This document shows, one piece after another, positions 1 to 6,601 of a stretch of 64,000 bases of DNA. Every line of letters begins with the position of its first letter. The first letter of the stretch is position 1. The stretch comes from Candidatus Mediterraneibacter guildfordensis (GTDB lineage: Bacteria > Bacillota > Clostridia > Lachnospirales > Lachnospiraceae), in assembly GCA_019112735.1 (NCBI GenBank), contig DXIS01000035.1, positions 1-64,000 on the forward strand, read 5' to 3'. Made by a program: the position numbers and the translations under genes. The notes under the pieces are model-generated. The model searched no databases. It was given only the letters and a program-made list of their open reading frames with translations, and was not told where the DNA came from.

Positions 1-251
1 TATCCTAAATCAAAAGAAAACTTCACATCATCAAATGAATTATCTATAAAAGTATTAATCATAGATTTTGCAAATTTATCTTTATCCGGAATATACAATT
101 TATTCGCTATAATACTTACATCTTCCGAATATCCATTTTGATAGCTTGTAATCCTAGTATTTCGGATCTCCACTTCTCGCCCAAATTGTAAATAAAAGCC
201 TACCAAAAAAATTATAACGACAATCAGAACTATCCACTTCAATTTCTTCAT
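1..251 (-). CDS. Partial small membrane-anchored protein, C-terminus outside window
   Basis: An open frame of 83 codons starts at ATG 251-249 and runs off the left edge without a stop. It opens with MKKLKWIVLIVVIIFLVGFY, a positively charged start followed by one hydrophobic segment, so it is a single-pass membrane or exported protein. The remainder is polar and lysine/aspartate-rich. AGGTG four bases before the ATG is a modest ribosome site. It is divergent from the XRE gene at 350 and shares a 100-bp promoter region with it. No family is recognised. Its position inside the tRNA-bounded segment suggests it belongs to the integrated element. Confidence 0.6.
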   Translation of the reverse strand, partial: MKKLKWIVLIVVIIFLVGFYLQFGREVEIRNTRITSYQNGYSEDVSIIANKLYIPDKDKFAKSMINTFIDNSFDDVKFSFDLG

Positions 252-290
252 AAAACACCTACCGTTTTAATAGAAGTATATCATTCTTCC

Positions 291-325
291 TGCCATTTTG
301 GAATCTATTATTCTGCCATTTTGGA
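291..325. promoter_or_regulatory. Two direct copies of TGCCATTTTGGA, possible XRE operator
   Basis: TGCCATTTTGGA occurs at 291-302 and again at 314-325, 23 bp apart, between the divergent genes at 251 and 350. Each copy contains the interrupted palindrome CCA-TTT-TGG. Two phased palindromic sites next to a helix-turn-helix gene suggest an autoregulatory operator. Binding by the neighbouring protein is inferred. Confidence 0.45.
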
Positions 326-349
326 TATCCTTTCAATAAGGTGGGTGCT

Positions 350-616
350 ATGGATAGAGTAAATCAACGAACTAATCATTTATTGGGATATAACATAAGA
401 CGGTTACGAATCAAAAACGGTCTACGCAACAAAGACGTTGTAACACAACTGCAAATACGCGGAATAGAAATTTCAACCGGAACATACAGCAAAGTCGAAT
501 TAGGACTTAATAATCCAAGTGTTGACATGCTGATTGCACTTACCGATATTTTTTCATGTGACTATAATGCTTTCTTTCAAATGCCGGATAACACCGACAA
601 AAAGCAACTTAACTGA
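350..616 (+). CDS. XRE-family helix-turn-helix regulator
   Basis: 88-residue protein of the Cro/C1 fold. It has the usual start GYNIRRLRIKNGLRNKDV, the recognition region around ISTGTYSKVELGLNNPS, and LIALTDIFSCDYNAFFQ, which matches the last helix of the domain. There is no extra effector domain. A frame is also open from GTG 341, but AAGGTGG (338-344) lies five bases before ATG 350, which is chosen. Single-domain XRE proteins of this size commonly control excision or transfer functions of mobile elements; a role here is inferred from its place beside the putative attachment site. Confidence 0.8.
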   Translation: MDRVNQRTNHLLGYNIRRLRIKNGLRNKDVVTQLQIRGIEISTGTYSKVELGLNNPSVDMLIALTDIFSCDYNAFFQMPDNTDKKQLN

Positions 617-1000
617 TTCAATACGCTTGCACAGCCGACCCTCTCCCCTGTTAGGTACACCGTCGCTCTGTGCATCCGCTCCGCGGAACGCTAGGAGCTC
701 AAATAAACAAACAAAGAAATCCTCTCTTCTGATCTGAGGTTCATTCAAACACTTTTGGAGCTCCTTTGCATAATAAGATATAACAATTTAAAAGAACATT
801 CAATTGAAGGGAGCCCATATTTACATGCTTTAAGATAATATTCTAATAGATTATTTTAAGCGACCTTAAGAGCATATGTCCAGACTCTCCTTTCTTTCCT
901 GTTCTGATAGGTCGCTTGCTTTTCTGTTTTATTTAAGTTTTACTTAAGTTTTTTAAGATTACACCTCACAAAGCCTATAAATACGTTATTCATCGGACGT
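617..1000. other. Non-coding stretch with a long-loop inverted repeat
   Basis: No convincing gene is seen here. AAGCGACCT (858-866) and AGGTCGCTT (909-917) form a nine-base inverted repeat around a 42-base loop, followed by T-rich sequence with two TTTAAGTTTTACTTAAG-like stretches (930-958). It could be a terminator for rightward transcription or a recombination-associated structure near the element end. The segment is AT-rich like the rest of the element. Confidence 0.4.
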
Positions 1001-1032
1001 AGAGGTCGCAGGTTCAAATCCTGTCACTCCGA
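1001..1032 (+). other. tRNA 3'-end fragment, putative attachment site
   Basis: These 32 bases are the 3' part of a tRNA: variable loop (AGGTC), T arm (GCAGG, loop TTCAAAT, CCTGT), acceptor strand CACTCCG and discriminator A, then a T-run. The acceptor strand predicts a 5' end of CGGAGTG, which fits tRNA-Pro, but no D arm, anticodon arm or 5' acceptor strand precedes it. A lone 3' end is the usual mark left by tyrosine-recombinase integration into a tRNA gene. By orientation the intact tRNA and integrase should lie to the left, beyond the window. Confidence 0.7.
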
Positions 1033-1065
1033 TTTTTTCATGCAAAAAAATAATAAGATGAAGAA

Positions 1066-1099
1066 AAGGATCACTGCTCTTTCAAAAGCAATGATCCTT
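1066..1099 (-). terminator. Hairpin terminator after truncated XRE fragment
   Basis: AAGGATCA (1066-1073) pairs with TGATCCTT (1092-1099), with extra inner pairing (TGCT/AGCA). On the minus strand it follows the stop of the fragment ending at 1098 and is followed by TTTTCTTC. The plus-strand side is also T-rich, so it may work in both directions. Confidence 0.6.
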
Positions 1100-1196
1100 A
1101 TTTTTTGTTCTTTGATCTTCCCGTCAGATAATCAGCAATTTCCTGCTGTGTCTTATCATTATCTTCCCGGAGATTACGAATGTTTTCAAATATCAT
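1098..1196 (-). pseudogene. Truncated XRE-type regulator, first 32 residues only
   Basis: Minus-strand frame of 32 codons: MIFENIRNLREDNDKTQQE followed by IADYLTGRS. This is the first two helices of a helix-turn-helix domain. The usual continuation into the recognition helix is replaced by three lysine/asparagine codons and a stop. The remaining DNA upstream and downstream does not continue the domain in another frame. It is a broken remnant in a region full of such remnants. Confidence 0.6.
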
Positions 1197-1246
1197 GTCT
1201 CTCTACTTCCCTTAATTTTCTCCATTATAGAAAAGTCTCGACACGA

Positions 1247-1387
1247 CTATTGAAAAATTGCCTCAATGAACTCAGGGTCCAGTTGGATGATCTGATCAGC
1301 TGTTTGGATCATTGCGGGGATTTCAATCACAAGCCGGATATATGTAGGTATGGGAAGGCAGAGTTCCCAGCAAGAGTGCTGCCGCAT
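1247..1387 (-). pseudogene. Possible 46-codon gene remnant
   Basis: A minus-strand frame of 46 codons ends in VIEIPAMIQTADQIIQLDPE plus FIEAIFQ, whose composition looks protein-like. The first twenty residues are cysteine- and proline-rich and less convincing, and no ribosome site precedes the ATG. I do not recognise a family. It is probably the C-terminal shard of a lost gene. Confidence 0.25.
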
Positions 1388-1456
1388 GAAATGCAAATGA
1401 CAGATTTTCTGTTTTGGTATTACCGGGGTGGATCTTGCTCTTTAAAAATCTAATTT

Positions 1457-1987
1457 ATGAAAAAAATCAGTTTGTTTATAGCAATGAGCCTTGACGGATA
1501 TATTGCAGATAATAAAGGCAGTGTTAATTGGTTGGTTGGACAAAGCAATGAGGATAATGATATTGACTCCTATTCAGAATTTGTGAAAGACATTGATACT
1601 GTGATAATGGGATGGAATACTTATCATCAGATTGTTACGGAACTTTCCCCGAACGAATGGGTTTATGATGATTTTACAACCTATGTTGTAACACATAATT
1701 CCCAAATATCTTCTGACAAAATCCATTTTACCGACAAAAATCCTGTTGAATTAGTAAGAAAACTACGAAAAGAAAATGGAAAAGGAATTTGGATATGTGG
1801 TGGAGCAAATCTAATCCAACAGCTAGTTAGAAAAGATATAATCGATTGTTATTATATTACTGTCATTCCTACAATTCTGGGTTCGGGTATTCGGCTTTTT
1901 GAAGATGTTGACCATGAAATCAAGTTGAGATTACTTAAAACACAATCGTATAATGGTATAACAGATTTAATCTACGTCAAAAGATAG
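1457..1987 (+). CDS. Dihydrofolate reductase / RibD C-terminal-domain family protein
   Basis: 176 residues, the normal length for the stand-alone RibD_C (DHFR-like) family. Diagnostic segments are ISLFIAMSLDGYIAD at the N-terminus, IDTVIMGWNTY near residue 50, GIWICGGANLIQQL near 115 (NADPH-binding GG turn) and the ending ITVIPTILGSGIRLFE. These proteins are NADPH-dependent reductases of uncertain substrate. There is no Shine-Dalgarno motif before the ATG (the preceding bases are TTTAAAAATCTAATTT), and the surrounding DNA is AT-rich and full of gene debris. The gene may have been imported without its own promoter and may be poorly expressed. Confidence 0.8.
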   Translation: MKKISLFIAMSLDGYIADNKGSVNWLVGQSNEDNDIDSYSEFVKDIDTVIMGWNTYHQIVTELSPNEWVYDDFTTYVVTHNSQISSDKIHFTDKNPVELVRKLRKENGKGIWICGGANLIQQLVRKDIIDCYYITVIPTILGSGIRLFEDVDHEIKLRLLKTQSYNGITDLIYVKR

Positions 1988-2070
1988 TTTACAGTTTGTT
2001 AAGCATGCAAATCCTAATTTGAAACTTATCGTTATTGACCAAAAATCATATATAGAAGGAGGTGGGGATA

Positions 2071-2151
2071 ATGTTATGTCATAGAATAATTGATTTAAGC
2101 AATCAACTCTGTACAAAATCTGATGATAAGGCGATATTTGTACAGAAGTAA
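2071..2151 (+). CDS. Hypothetical 26-residue ORF with strong ribosome site
   Basis: ATG 2071 follows GAAGGAGGTGGGGATA, an excellent Shine-Dalgarno site, and opens a 26-codon frame (MLCHRIIDLSNQ...). No family is recognised. It may be the stump of a longer gene, since the region is full of truncated genes. The rest of 1988-2266 shows no other coding signal. Confidence 0.3.
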   Translation: MLCHRIIDLSNQLCTKSDDKAIFVQK

Positions 2152-2266
2152 TTTTCGCCGAACAAGGGTAATCAAGGCGGGAACGCATTATCCATTATTG
2201 GGGAAAAAGAAAATGATAAATCCTAAGTTGTAGAGCAGAAAATTGGAATTTGTGAAGGTGTAAAGT

Positions 2267-2446
2267 ATGAGCCAACATATTACTGTGACAGACTATGATC
2301 CACTGTGGCCCCAAAAATATGAAGAAGAATCTCTATTGATTAAGGGAATTCTTGCAGATAACTGCATTGCAATCTATCATATCGGAAGCACATCTGTGCC
2401 GGGATTAGCCGCAAAACCTATTATTGATATTATGGAGAGAATGTGA
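2267..2446 (+). pseudogene. GrpB (UPF0157) family protein, N-terminal fragment
   Basis: Reads MSQHITVTDYDPLWPQKYEE, then IGSTSVPGLAAKPIIDIM and a stop after 59 codons. The DYDPxWxxxYxxE start and the HIGSTSVPGLAAKPIIDI signature are those of the GrpB nucleotidyltransferase-like family, normally about 170 residues. Homology stops at about 2435, exactly where the next fragment begins in another frame. A deletion or recombination has joined two unrelated genes. Confidence 0.8.
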
Positions 2447-2622
2447 TACAACGTGTGATGGCTGTGGACTGCAACGGAAAAGCTATTCCTCCATGCGGAG
2501 CCTGCAGGGAGTTTATGACGCAGTTAATGCCGGGTACATATGGAAATATTGAGATTATGCTGGATTATGACAATCATAAGATTGTAACCCTCAGTGAACT
2601 AACGCCGGAATGGTGGATATGA
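2437..2622 (+). pseudogene. Cytidine/blasticidin-deaminase-like, C-terminal fragment
   Basis: A 61-codon frame without a start codon contains PPCGACREFMTQL, the zinc-binding PCxxCRE motif of the cytidine deaminase family, and ends LSELTPEWWI, a typical C-terminus. The N-terminal half with the HAE zinc/catalytic motif is missing. It is fused out of frame to the GrpB fragment and cannot make an active enzyme. Confidence 0.75.
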
Positions 2623-2658
2623 GGGGATTTTTGGATTGTTTTTTCGGAGGATTACGAC

Positions 2659-2778
2659 ATGAGAAAAATCAAAATAATTTTTTGTATATCATTTTTAATT
2701 GTAAGCATATTATCAGGCTGTGGAAAGCAAGATTTGCCAGAGAAGGGCTGGGGGTTCTGCTTACCCTTGACCATCTGA
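2659..2778 (+). pseudogene. Lipoprotein signal-peptide stump
   Basis: TCGGAGGATTACGAC gives a good ribosome site for ATG 2659. The 39-codon frame begins MRKIKIIFCISFLIVSILSG followed by CGKQ, a clear lipoprotein signal peptide with lipobox LSGC. Protein-like sequence stops after about 28 residues, where the LysR fragment begins in another frame. It is the start of a lost lipoprotein gene. Confidence 0.6.
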
Positions 2779-2930
2779 GCAATACCGGTTCCGAGAGCGA
2801 TCTCGCTTTTATTCCGCTTGATCCGCCGCTCGAGAACAAGATGTATCTTGTGTGGAAGAAATACCAGATCTTTTCTCCGATCGCAGAAAAGTTTCTGGAA
2901 GAGATAAGGGATTATATCTACCCGTTGTGA
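2741..2930 (+). pseudogene. LysR-family regulator, C-terminal fragment
   Basis: The frame reading GVLLTLDHLSNTGSES then DLAFIPLDPPLENKMYLVWK and ending EKFLEEIRDYI matches the end of a LysR substrate-binding domain, where the last strand and helix carry a WKK...SPxAxxFLxxI pattern. The DNA-binding half is absent. Its 3' end overlaps the convergent fur-like gene by 13 bases. Confidence 0.65.
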
Positions 2931-3346
2931 TAAATTATCTTCGATATTTTCTTCCCTTTGCCCAGATAACCGCACCTTCTGGCGCCATCCCGGACGATCT
3001 GGTCCAGCTTCTCTTTTGGCATCCTGAAAACCGTATCATCCTCCAGGATGATCTCGCATCCGCCTTCGCCGCTGCATGTTTTCCCGCACTCGACCCGGTA
3101 CATGTTTTTCCGGCTGATCGCCCCGATCTCTTCCAGCGCATTGATCATCCGGTAGACCGTCGCAGCGCCGATCTTTCTGTCCTCCTGTGACGCCTTATAA
3201 AATATCTCTTTGCAGCTTGCACAGTCATTTTCCAGGATAATGTCGATCAGGATCTTCCTCTGCCTGGTGATCCGGCATCCGTTTTGTTTTAATTTTTCAA
3301 TGATCTCGTCTTTCCTGCTCACCGTATTTTTCCGCCTTATGCTCAT
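2918..3346 (-). CDS. Fur-family metal-responsive repressor
   Basis: 142 residues with the Fur winged-helix pattern: NGCRITRQRKILIDIIL, CKEIFYKASQEDRKIGAATV and YRMINALEEIGAI. The C-terminal dimerisation part is short and lacks the HHDH metal cluster of classical Fur. It retains cysteines (ECGKTCSGEGGC) that could bind metal. The gene overlaps the end of the HMA-domain gene by four bases and closes the metal ATPase cluster. A dyad over the promoter at 3758-3788 is a plausible self-controlled site. Which metal it senses cannot be told from sequence. Confidence 0.8.
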   Translation of the reverse strand: MSIRRKNTVSRKDEIIEKLKQNGCRITRQRKILIDIILENDCASCKEIFYKASQEDRKIGAATVYRMINALEEIGAISRKNMYRVECGKTCSGEGGCEIILEDDTVFRMPKEKLDQIVRDGARRCGYLGKGKKISKIIYHNG

Positions 3347-3711
3347 GAAATGCTGACAACTTTAAAGCCCGCTTTTTCCACCGCCTGTTTCAGATTAGCG
3401 TCATCCACCATGCGGTCAAAGGAAACTTCCGCCGTATTGTCTTTCAGGCTGACTTTGGCAGAAACTCCGTCTATCGCATTGAGCGCATTGGTCACGCTGT
3501 TGGCACAGTTCCGGCAGTGCATGCCTGAAATACGGATCGTGCGCTGTCCGGTCACAGGTCCGTCGAGCGTCTTCTTTTTCACTTTTTTCGTTTTCACGCT
3601 TCCGGACCCGCCTCCGCAACAGGCGCCCTCGCCTCTGAAATGCCTGATCGATCCTTTCAGAGCAAAGATCAGGATCACCACGACCACAAGTATAATGATT
3701 GTATCAGCCAT
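3343..3711 (-). CDS. Membrane-anchored heavy-metal-associated (HMA) domain protein
   Basis: 122 residues. Residues 1-18 form one hydrophobic helix (ADTIIILVVVVILIFAL). The segment GEGACCGGGSGS resembles the glycine/cysteine tail of FeoB-associated small proteins. A lysine-rich linker and an HMA fold at 55-122 with the metal site GMHCRNC follow. HMA domains pass soft metals such as Cu, Zn or Cd to P-type ATPases, so this looks like a membrane-tethered chaperone for the ATPase encoded next to it. A separate promoter (3758-3788) serves this gene and the Fur gene. Confidence 0.8.
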   Translation of the reverse strand: MADTIIILVVVVILIFALKGSIRHFRGEGACCGGGSGSVKTKKVKKKTLDGPVTGQRTIRISGMHCRNCANSVTNALNAIDGVSAKVSLKDNTAEVSFDRMVDDANLKQAVEKAGFKVVSIS

Positions 3712-3757
3712 AACGATCTCTCCATCCCGTTCACATCATTATCATTGTTTTCATGGA

Positions 3758-3788
3758 TTAGTATACACTAACTTAAATTAGATTTCAA
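3758..3788 (-). promoter_or_regulatory. Promoter and operator dyad before the HMA/Fur gene pair
   Basis: Minus-strand TTGAAA (3788-3783) and TATACT (3765-3760) are separated by exactly 17 bp. The near-palindrome TTAGT-N4-ACTAA (3758-3771) lies over the -10 and CTAA-N6-TTAG fills the spacer. Such overlap is what a repressor site looks like; control by the Fur-family product of the same transcript is inferred. Confidence 0.6.
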
Positions 3789-3802
3789 TAACTCAGTACT
3801 TT

Positions 3803-5911
3803 TTATTCCTGATTTCTGTCAGTTTTTTGAGCATCGCAGGGAAGGAGATTTTTCATGCTCCTTAAGCTGATCAGCAGGGTGGATGTGTTATGGAGCAGCG
3901 CCGAAGTCGTTGGTTGGAGCACGCCGGCAATGCCAGACACAATCAGTCCTGCGTTGATCCCGATGATCTGATGATAATTTTTTCCGATCCGCTTCATCAT
4001 TCCGTTTGCAAGACGCTTCAGTACCACCAGTTCCGCCAGATCTTCCGCCGCAATAGTAATATCGGCAATCTCTCTTGCAAGTTCCGCGCCGTCGCTGATG
4101 GCAATGCCCGCATCTGCTGCGGACAGGGCCGGGGAATCGTTGATCCCGTCCCCGATCATGATGACCTTGTGTCCCAGCGCTTTCTCCCGCTCCACAAATC
4201 CTGCCTTTTCTTCCGGCAGCACCTCCGCATAATACTCGTCCACGCCGACCCGGCGGGCGACAGCGGCCGCGGTCTTCTCACTGTCCCCGGTCATCATGAC
4301 CGTTTTCTGTACCCCGTGGGCTCTCAGCGCACGGATCATGTCCGCCGCCTCTTCCCGCAGCGGATCTTCGATACAGATCACCGCGACAAGTTCCTTTTCA
4401 ATGGCAAGATACAGGTGGGAGTATTCCTCCGGCAGCGCCTCAAATCTCTCCCGGCATTCCGGACGGACTGTGCAGCCTTCGTCTTCAAATACAAAATGAC
4501 TGCTTCCGATCACCACTTTTTTCCCGTCAATATACGAAGAGATCCCATGCGCCACCACATACTCTACTTTCGAATGCATTTCCTCGTGGGCGAGCCGCCG
4601 CTTCTTCGCCGCGTCCACCACGGCCTTTGCCATGGAATGAGGGAAATGTTCCTCCAGGCACGCTGCGATCCGCAGGCATTCCTCCTCCGGTTCGTCTCCA
4701 AACGGAATCACTGCTTTCACCGTGGGCTTCGCCTTTGTGAGCGTCCCGGTCTTATCAAAGACTACGGTGTCCGCTTCTGCAACCGCTTCCAGGAATTTCC
4801 CTCCTTTCACGGTGATCCCGTACCCGCCGGCCTCCCGAATCGCCGAGAGCACGGTCAGGGGCATGGCAAGCTTCAGGGCGCAGGAGAAATCTACCATAAG
4901 TACGGACAATGCCTTTGTCACATTTCTGGTCAGGAGCCATACCCCTGCCGTTCCGAACAGGGTATACGGCACCAGCCGGTCAGCCAGATGCTCCGCCCTG
5001 CTCTCCATGGAAGACTTCAGTTTCTCCGAATCTTCGATCATGGCCACGATCTTTTCAAATCTGGTGGAGCCGGAAACCGCCTTTACCCGGACGTCCAGTT
5101 CTCCTTCTTCCACCACGGTTCCCGCATAGACGGACTGTCCCTGCACTCTGCGCACGGGCATGGCCTCCCCTGTAAGGGAGACCTGGTTTACCATGCCTTC
5201 CCCGCCGGCAACCTCTCCGTCAAAGGGGATCACATTTCCCATATGTACGGTCACCACGTCGCCCTTTCGGATCTGATCCGCCTTTACCAGGATCTCCTGT
5301 CCGTTCCGTTTCAGCCAGACCTTTTTAATGTTCAGGGACATGCTCCGCGCCAGGTCTCCTACGGATTTTTTATGGGTCCACTCTTCCAGGAGTTCTCCCA
5401 CTCCCAGAAGGAACATGACCGAACCGGCGGTATTAAAGTCCCGCCGCAGGACGGAGACCCCGATGGCGGTCGCATCCAGAAGCGGGACTTCGATCTTCCT
5501 CTCCCGGATGCAGCGCAGCCCCGCCGCAAGATATCGAAGCGACCTGATCGTCACGATCCACGCGCGCAGGGGCGCAGGCACCAGGAGCCTTCCGCCGTAG
5601 TGCAGCAGCACTTTCGCGATCAGTTTTTCCTTATAGGATGTGTTCAGTTTCCTTCCGGAATTGCGGACAACGGTTTCCGGAACCGCTGTATCTTCATACC
5701 GGAAGCTCTTCAGCAGACGGATCAGCGCGGCACGCTCCCCTGTATAACAGATGACAGCGTCTGCGGTGCGTTCATACACTTTCACATCTGTTATATTGCT
5801 CTGTCTGTCCAGGTACCAGAAAAGAATGTCCGCCTCCGCACATGTCATTTTCCTCTGAACGACATGGATGCGGAGACGGCCCCTGATCTCATGCTTTATG
5901 ATAAATTTCAT
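3803..5911 (-). CDS. P1B-type metal-transporting ATPase
   Basis: 702 residues. An N-terminal HMA-like fold lacking CxxC (1-70) is followed by membrane helices, the actuator motif SLTGEAMP (245-252), the phosphorylation motif DKTGT with Asp386, the HP-loop equivalent EHFPHSMA (421-428), MTGDSEKT (540-547) and GDGINDSP (587-594). The membrane metal site normally reads CPC, SPC or CPx. Here it is SCALKLAMP (343-351), so the proline follows several residues later. That motif resembles a subgroup of Firmicutes ATPases that travel with DUF6110 proteins; their metal is unsettled. The gene overlaps the DUF6110 gene by four bases and precedes the HMA/Fur pair. Confidence 0.88.
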   Translation of the reverse strand: MKFIIKHEIRGRLRIHVVQRKMTCAEADILFWYLDRQSNITDVKVYERTADAVICYTGERAALIRLLKSFRYEDTAVPETVVRNSGRKLNTSYKEKLIAKVLLHYGGRLLVPAPLRAWIVTIRSLRYLAAGLRCIRERKIEVPLLDATAIGVSVLRRDFNTAGSVMFLLGVGELLEEWTHKKSVGDLARSMSLNIKKVWLKRNGQEILVKADQIRKGDVVTVHMGNVIPFDGEVAGGEGMVNQVSLTGEAMPVRRVQGQSVYAGTVVEEGELDVRVKAVSGSTRFEKIVAMIEDSEKLKSSMESRAEHLADRLVPYTLFGTAGVWLLTRNVTKALSVLMVDFSCALKLAMPLTVLSAIREAGGYGITVKGGKFLEAVAEADTVVFDKTGTLTKAKPTVKAVIPFGDEPEEECLRIAACLEEHFPHSMAKAVVDAAKKRRLAHEEMHSKVEYVVAHGISSYIDGKKVVIGSSHFVFEDEGCTVRPECRERFEALPEEYSHLYLAIEKELVAVICIEDPLREEAADMIRALRAHGVQKTVMMTGDSEKTAAAVARRVGVDEYYAEVLPEEKAGFVEREKALGHKVIMIGDGINDSPALSAADAGIAISDGAELAREIADITIAAEDLAELVVLKRLANGMMKRIGKNYHQIIGINAGLIVSGIAGVLQPTTSALLHNTSTLLISLRSMKNLLPCDAQKTDRNQE

Positions 5912-6216
5912 GAACGCTGCGTCGTTCCTTCGTCTGAAAGATCCGCACCGTCTTCCTCTGTCTCCTGCACAGCCGCCGCTTCCTGCGCCGCCCTCTCTTC
6001 ATTGATCTGCTGGGCTTCCGCAAGGATATCCTCCGCATTTTCCTGTACGGTCGTGACCGTTTTCATCACGCAGTCCTTTGCGCGCAGCGCCGCTGCCGTA
6101 CACTCTGTGTAAACCTTCTTCGCATCTTTGCTGGATAAGAGCTTTACCCCCGCTGTCCCGAAGAGAACGCCTCCTGCAAATAATCCGATCTTCTTCATTA
6201 ATGATTCACTGAACAT
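5908..6216 (-). CDS. DUF6110-type small protein of the metal ATPase operon
   Basis: 102 residues. Residues 8-30 (IGLFAGGVLFGTAGVKLLSS) are hydrophobic and glycine-rich. The motif KDAKKVYTECTAAALRAKDC followed by a predicted helix matches the DUF6110 family as I remember it. The tail from about 75 is acidic and low-complexity. It overlaps the ATPase start by four bases, so the two are translated together. AGGAG upstream of ATG 6216 serves as ribosome site. A role as ATPase accessory protein is inferred only from this constant pairing. Confidence 0.65.
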   Translation of the reverse strand: MFSESLMKKIGLFAGGVLFGTAGVKLLSSKDAKKVYTECTAAALRAKDCVMKTVTTVQENAEDILAEAQQINEERAAQEAAAVQETEEDGADLSDEGTTQRS

Positions 6217-6264
6217 AATAACATAACTCCTGTTAAACTATAAAAATAATTGCTGCAGTTGAAT

Positions 6265-6320
6265 TGATCATTACTGCTAAACTGATCAATAATGCCGAGC
6301 TGATCAAGGCCGGCTGATCA
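6265..6320. promoter_or_regulatory. Four TGATCA palindromes in a row
   Basis: TGATCA occurs at 6265-6270, 6283-6288, 6301-6306 and 6315-6320, that is spaced 18, 18 and 14 bp, between the 26-residue gene and the DUF6110 gene. Evenly spaced hexamer palindromes suggest either a cooperative protein site or alternative RNA hairpins in the leader of the ATPase operon. Confidence 0.4.
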
Positions 6321-6398
6321 CTTGTGTCTGTATCCGGTATAAAATACCATTATGAAACAGAACACGGCAGCCCATGCCCAGAATCTGTGCTGTTTCAT
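6318..6398 (-). CDS. 26-residue membrane peptide ending YTGYRHK
   Basis: Minus-strand ATG 6398 opens MKQHRFWAWAAVLCFIMVFY followed by TGYRHK and a stop. AAGGAAGTG about eight bases upstream is a usable ribosome site. One hydrophobic helix with a basic C-terminal tail fits a small single-pass membrane protein. I recall similar tiny proteins ending in YTGYKHK beside this type of P-type ATPase (perhaps DUF6219). It lies 100 bp upstream of the DUF6110 gene in the same direction and would be the first gene of the operon. The reverse strand also encodes a 24-codon frame, which is less likely. Confidence 0.5.
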   Translation of the reverse strand: MKQHRFWAWAAVFCFIMVFYTGYRHK

Positions 6399-6561
6399 GT
6401 GCCATCACTTCCTTCTGTTTTATTAAATTACAATAAGGATACCGTATCAGCATAGCAACACTCTCCCAGGGTAGTCAAAGCTAATCGCCCTTGTCGATAA
6501 AACTTCTCATTATCCCATATAATCCCTGAAATCCACTTGACAGCAGCTGGATATTTCCATA

Positions 6562-6591
6562 ATATAACATTGTTATATATCACTGTTATAT
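6562..6591. promoter_or_regulatory. Palindromic operator in front of the TetR gene
   Basis: ATATAACA-T-TGTTATAT is a perfect 17-bp palindrome (6562-6578). A third half-site, TGTTATAT, follows at 6584-6591 directly before the ribosome site. The position at the start of a TetR-family gene and the size of the site fit autorepression. Confidence 0.65.
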
Positions 6592-6601
6592 GGAGATTGC
6601 C

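Noticed and set aside
1001-1032. Intact tRNA gene
   Set aside because: Only the variable loop, T arm and 3' acceptor strand are present; no matching 5' acceptor strand or D arm precedes it.
1040-1453. 137-codon plus-strand frame
   Set aside because: It reads through the hairpin terminator at 1066-1099 and over the minus-strand XRE and other fragments; composition is erratic and there is no ribosome site.
3890-6112. 740-codon plus-strand frame opposite the P-type ATPase
   Set aside because: It is a shadow of the ATPase and DUF6110 genes; the His/Arg-rich product has no family features, while the minus strand has all ATPase motifs.
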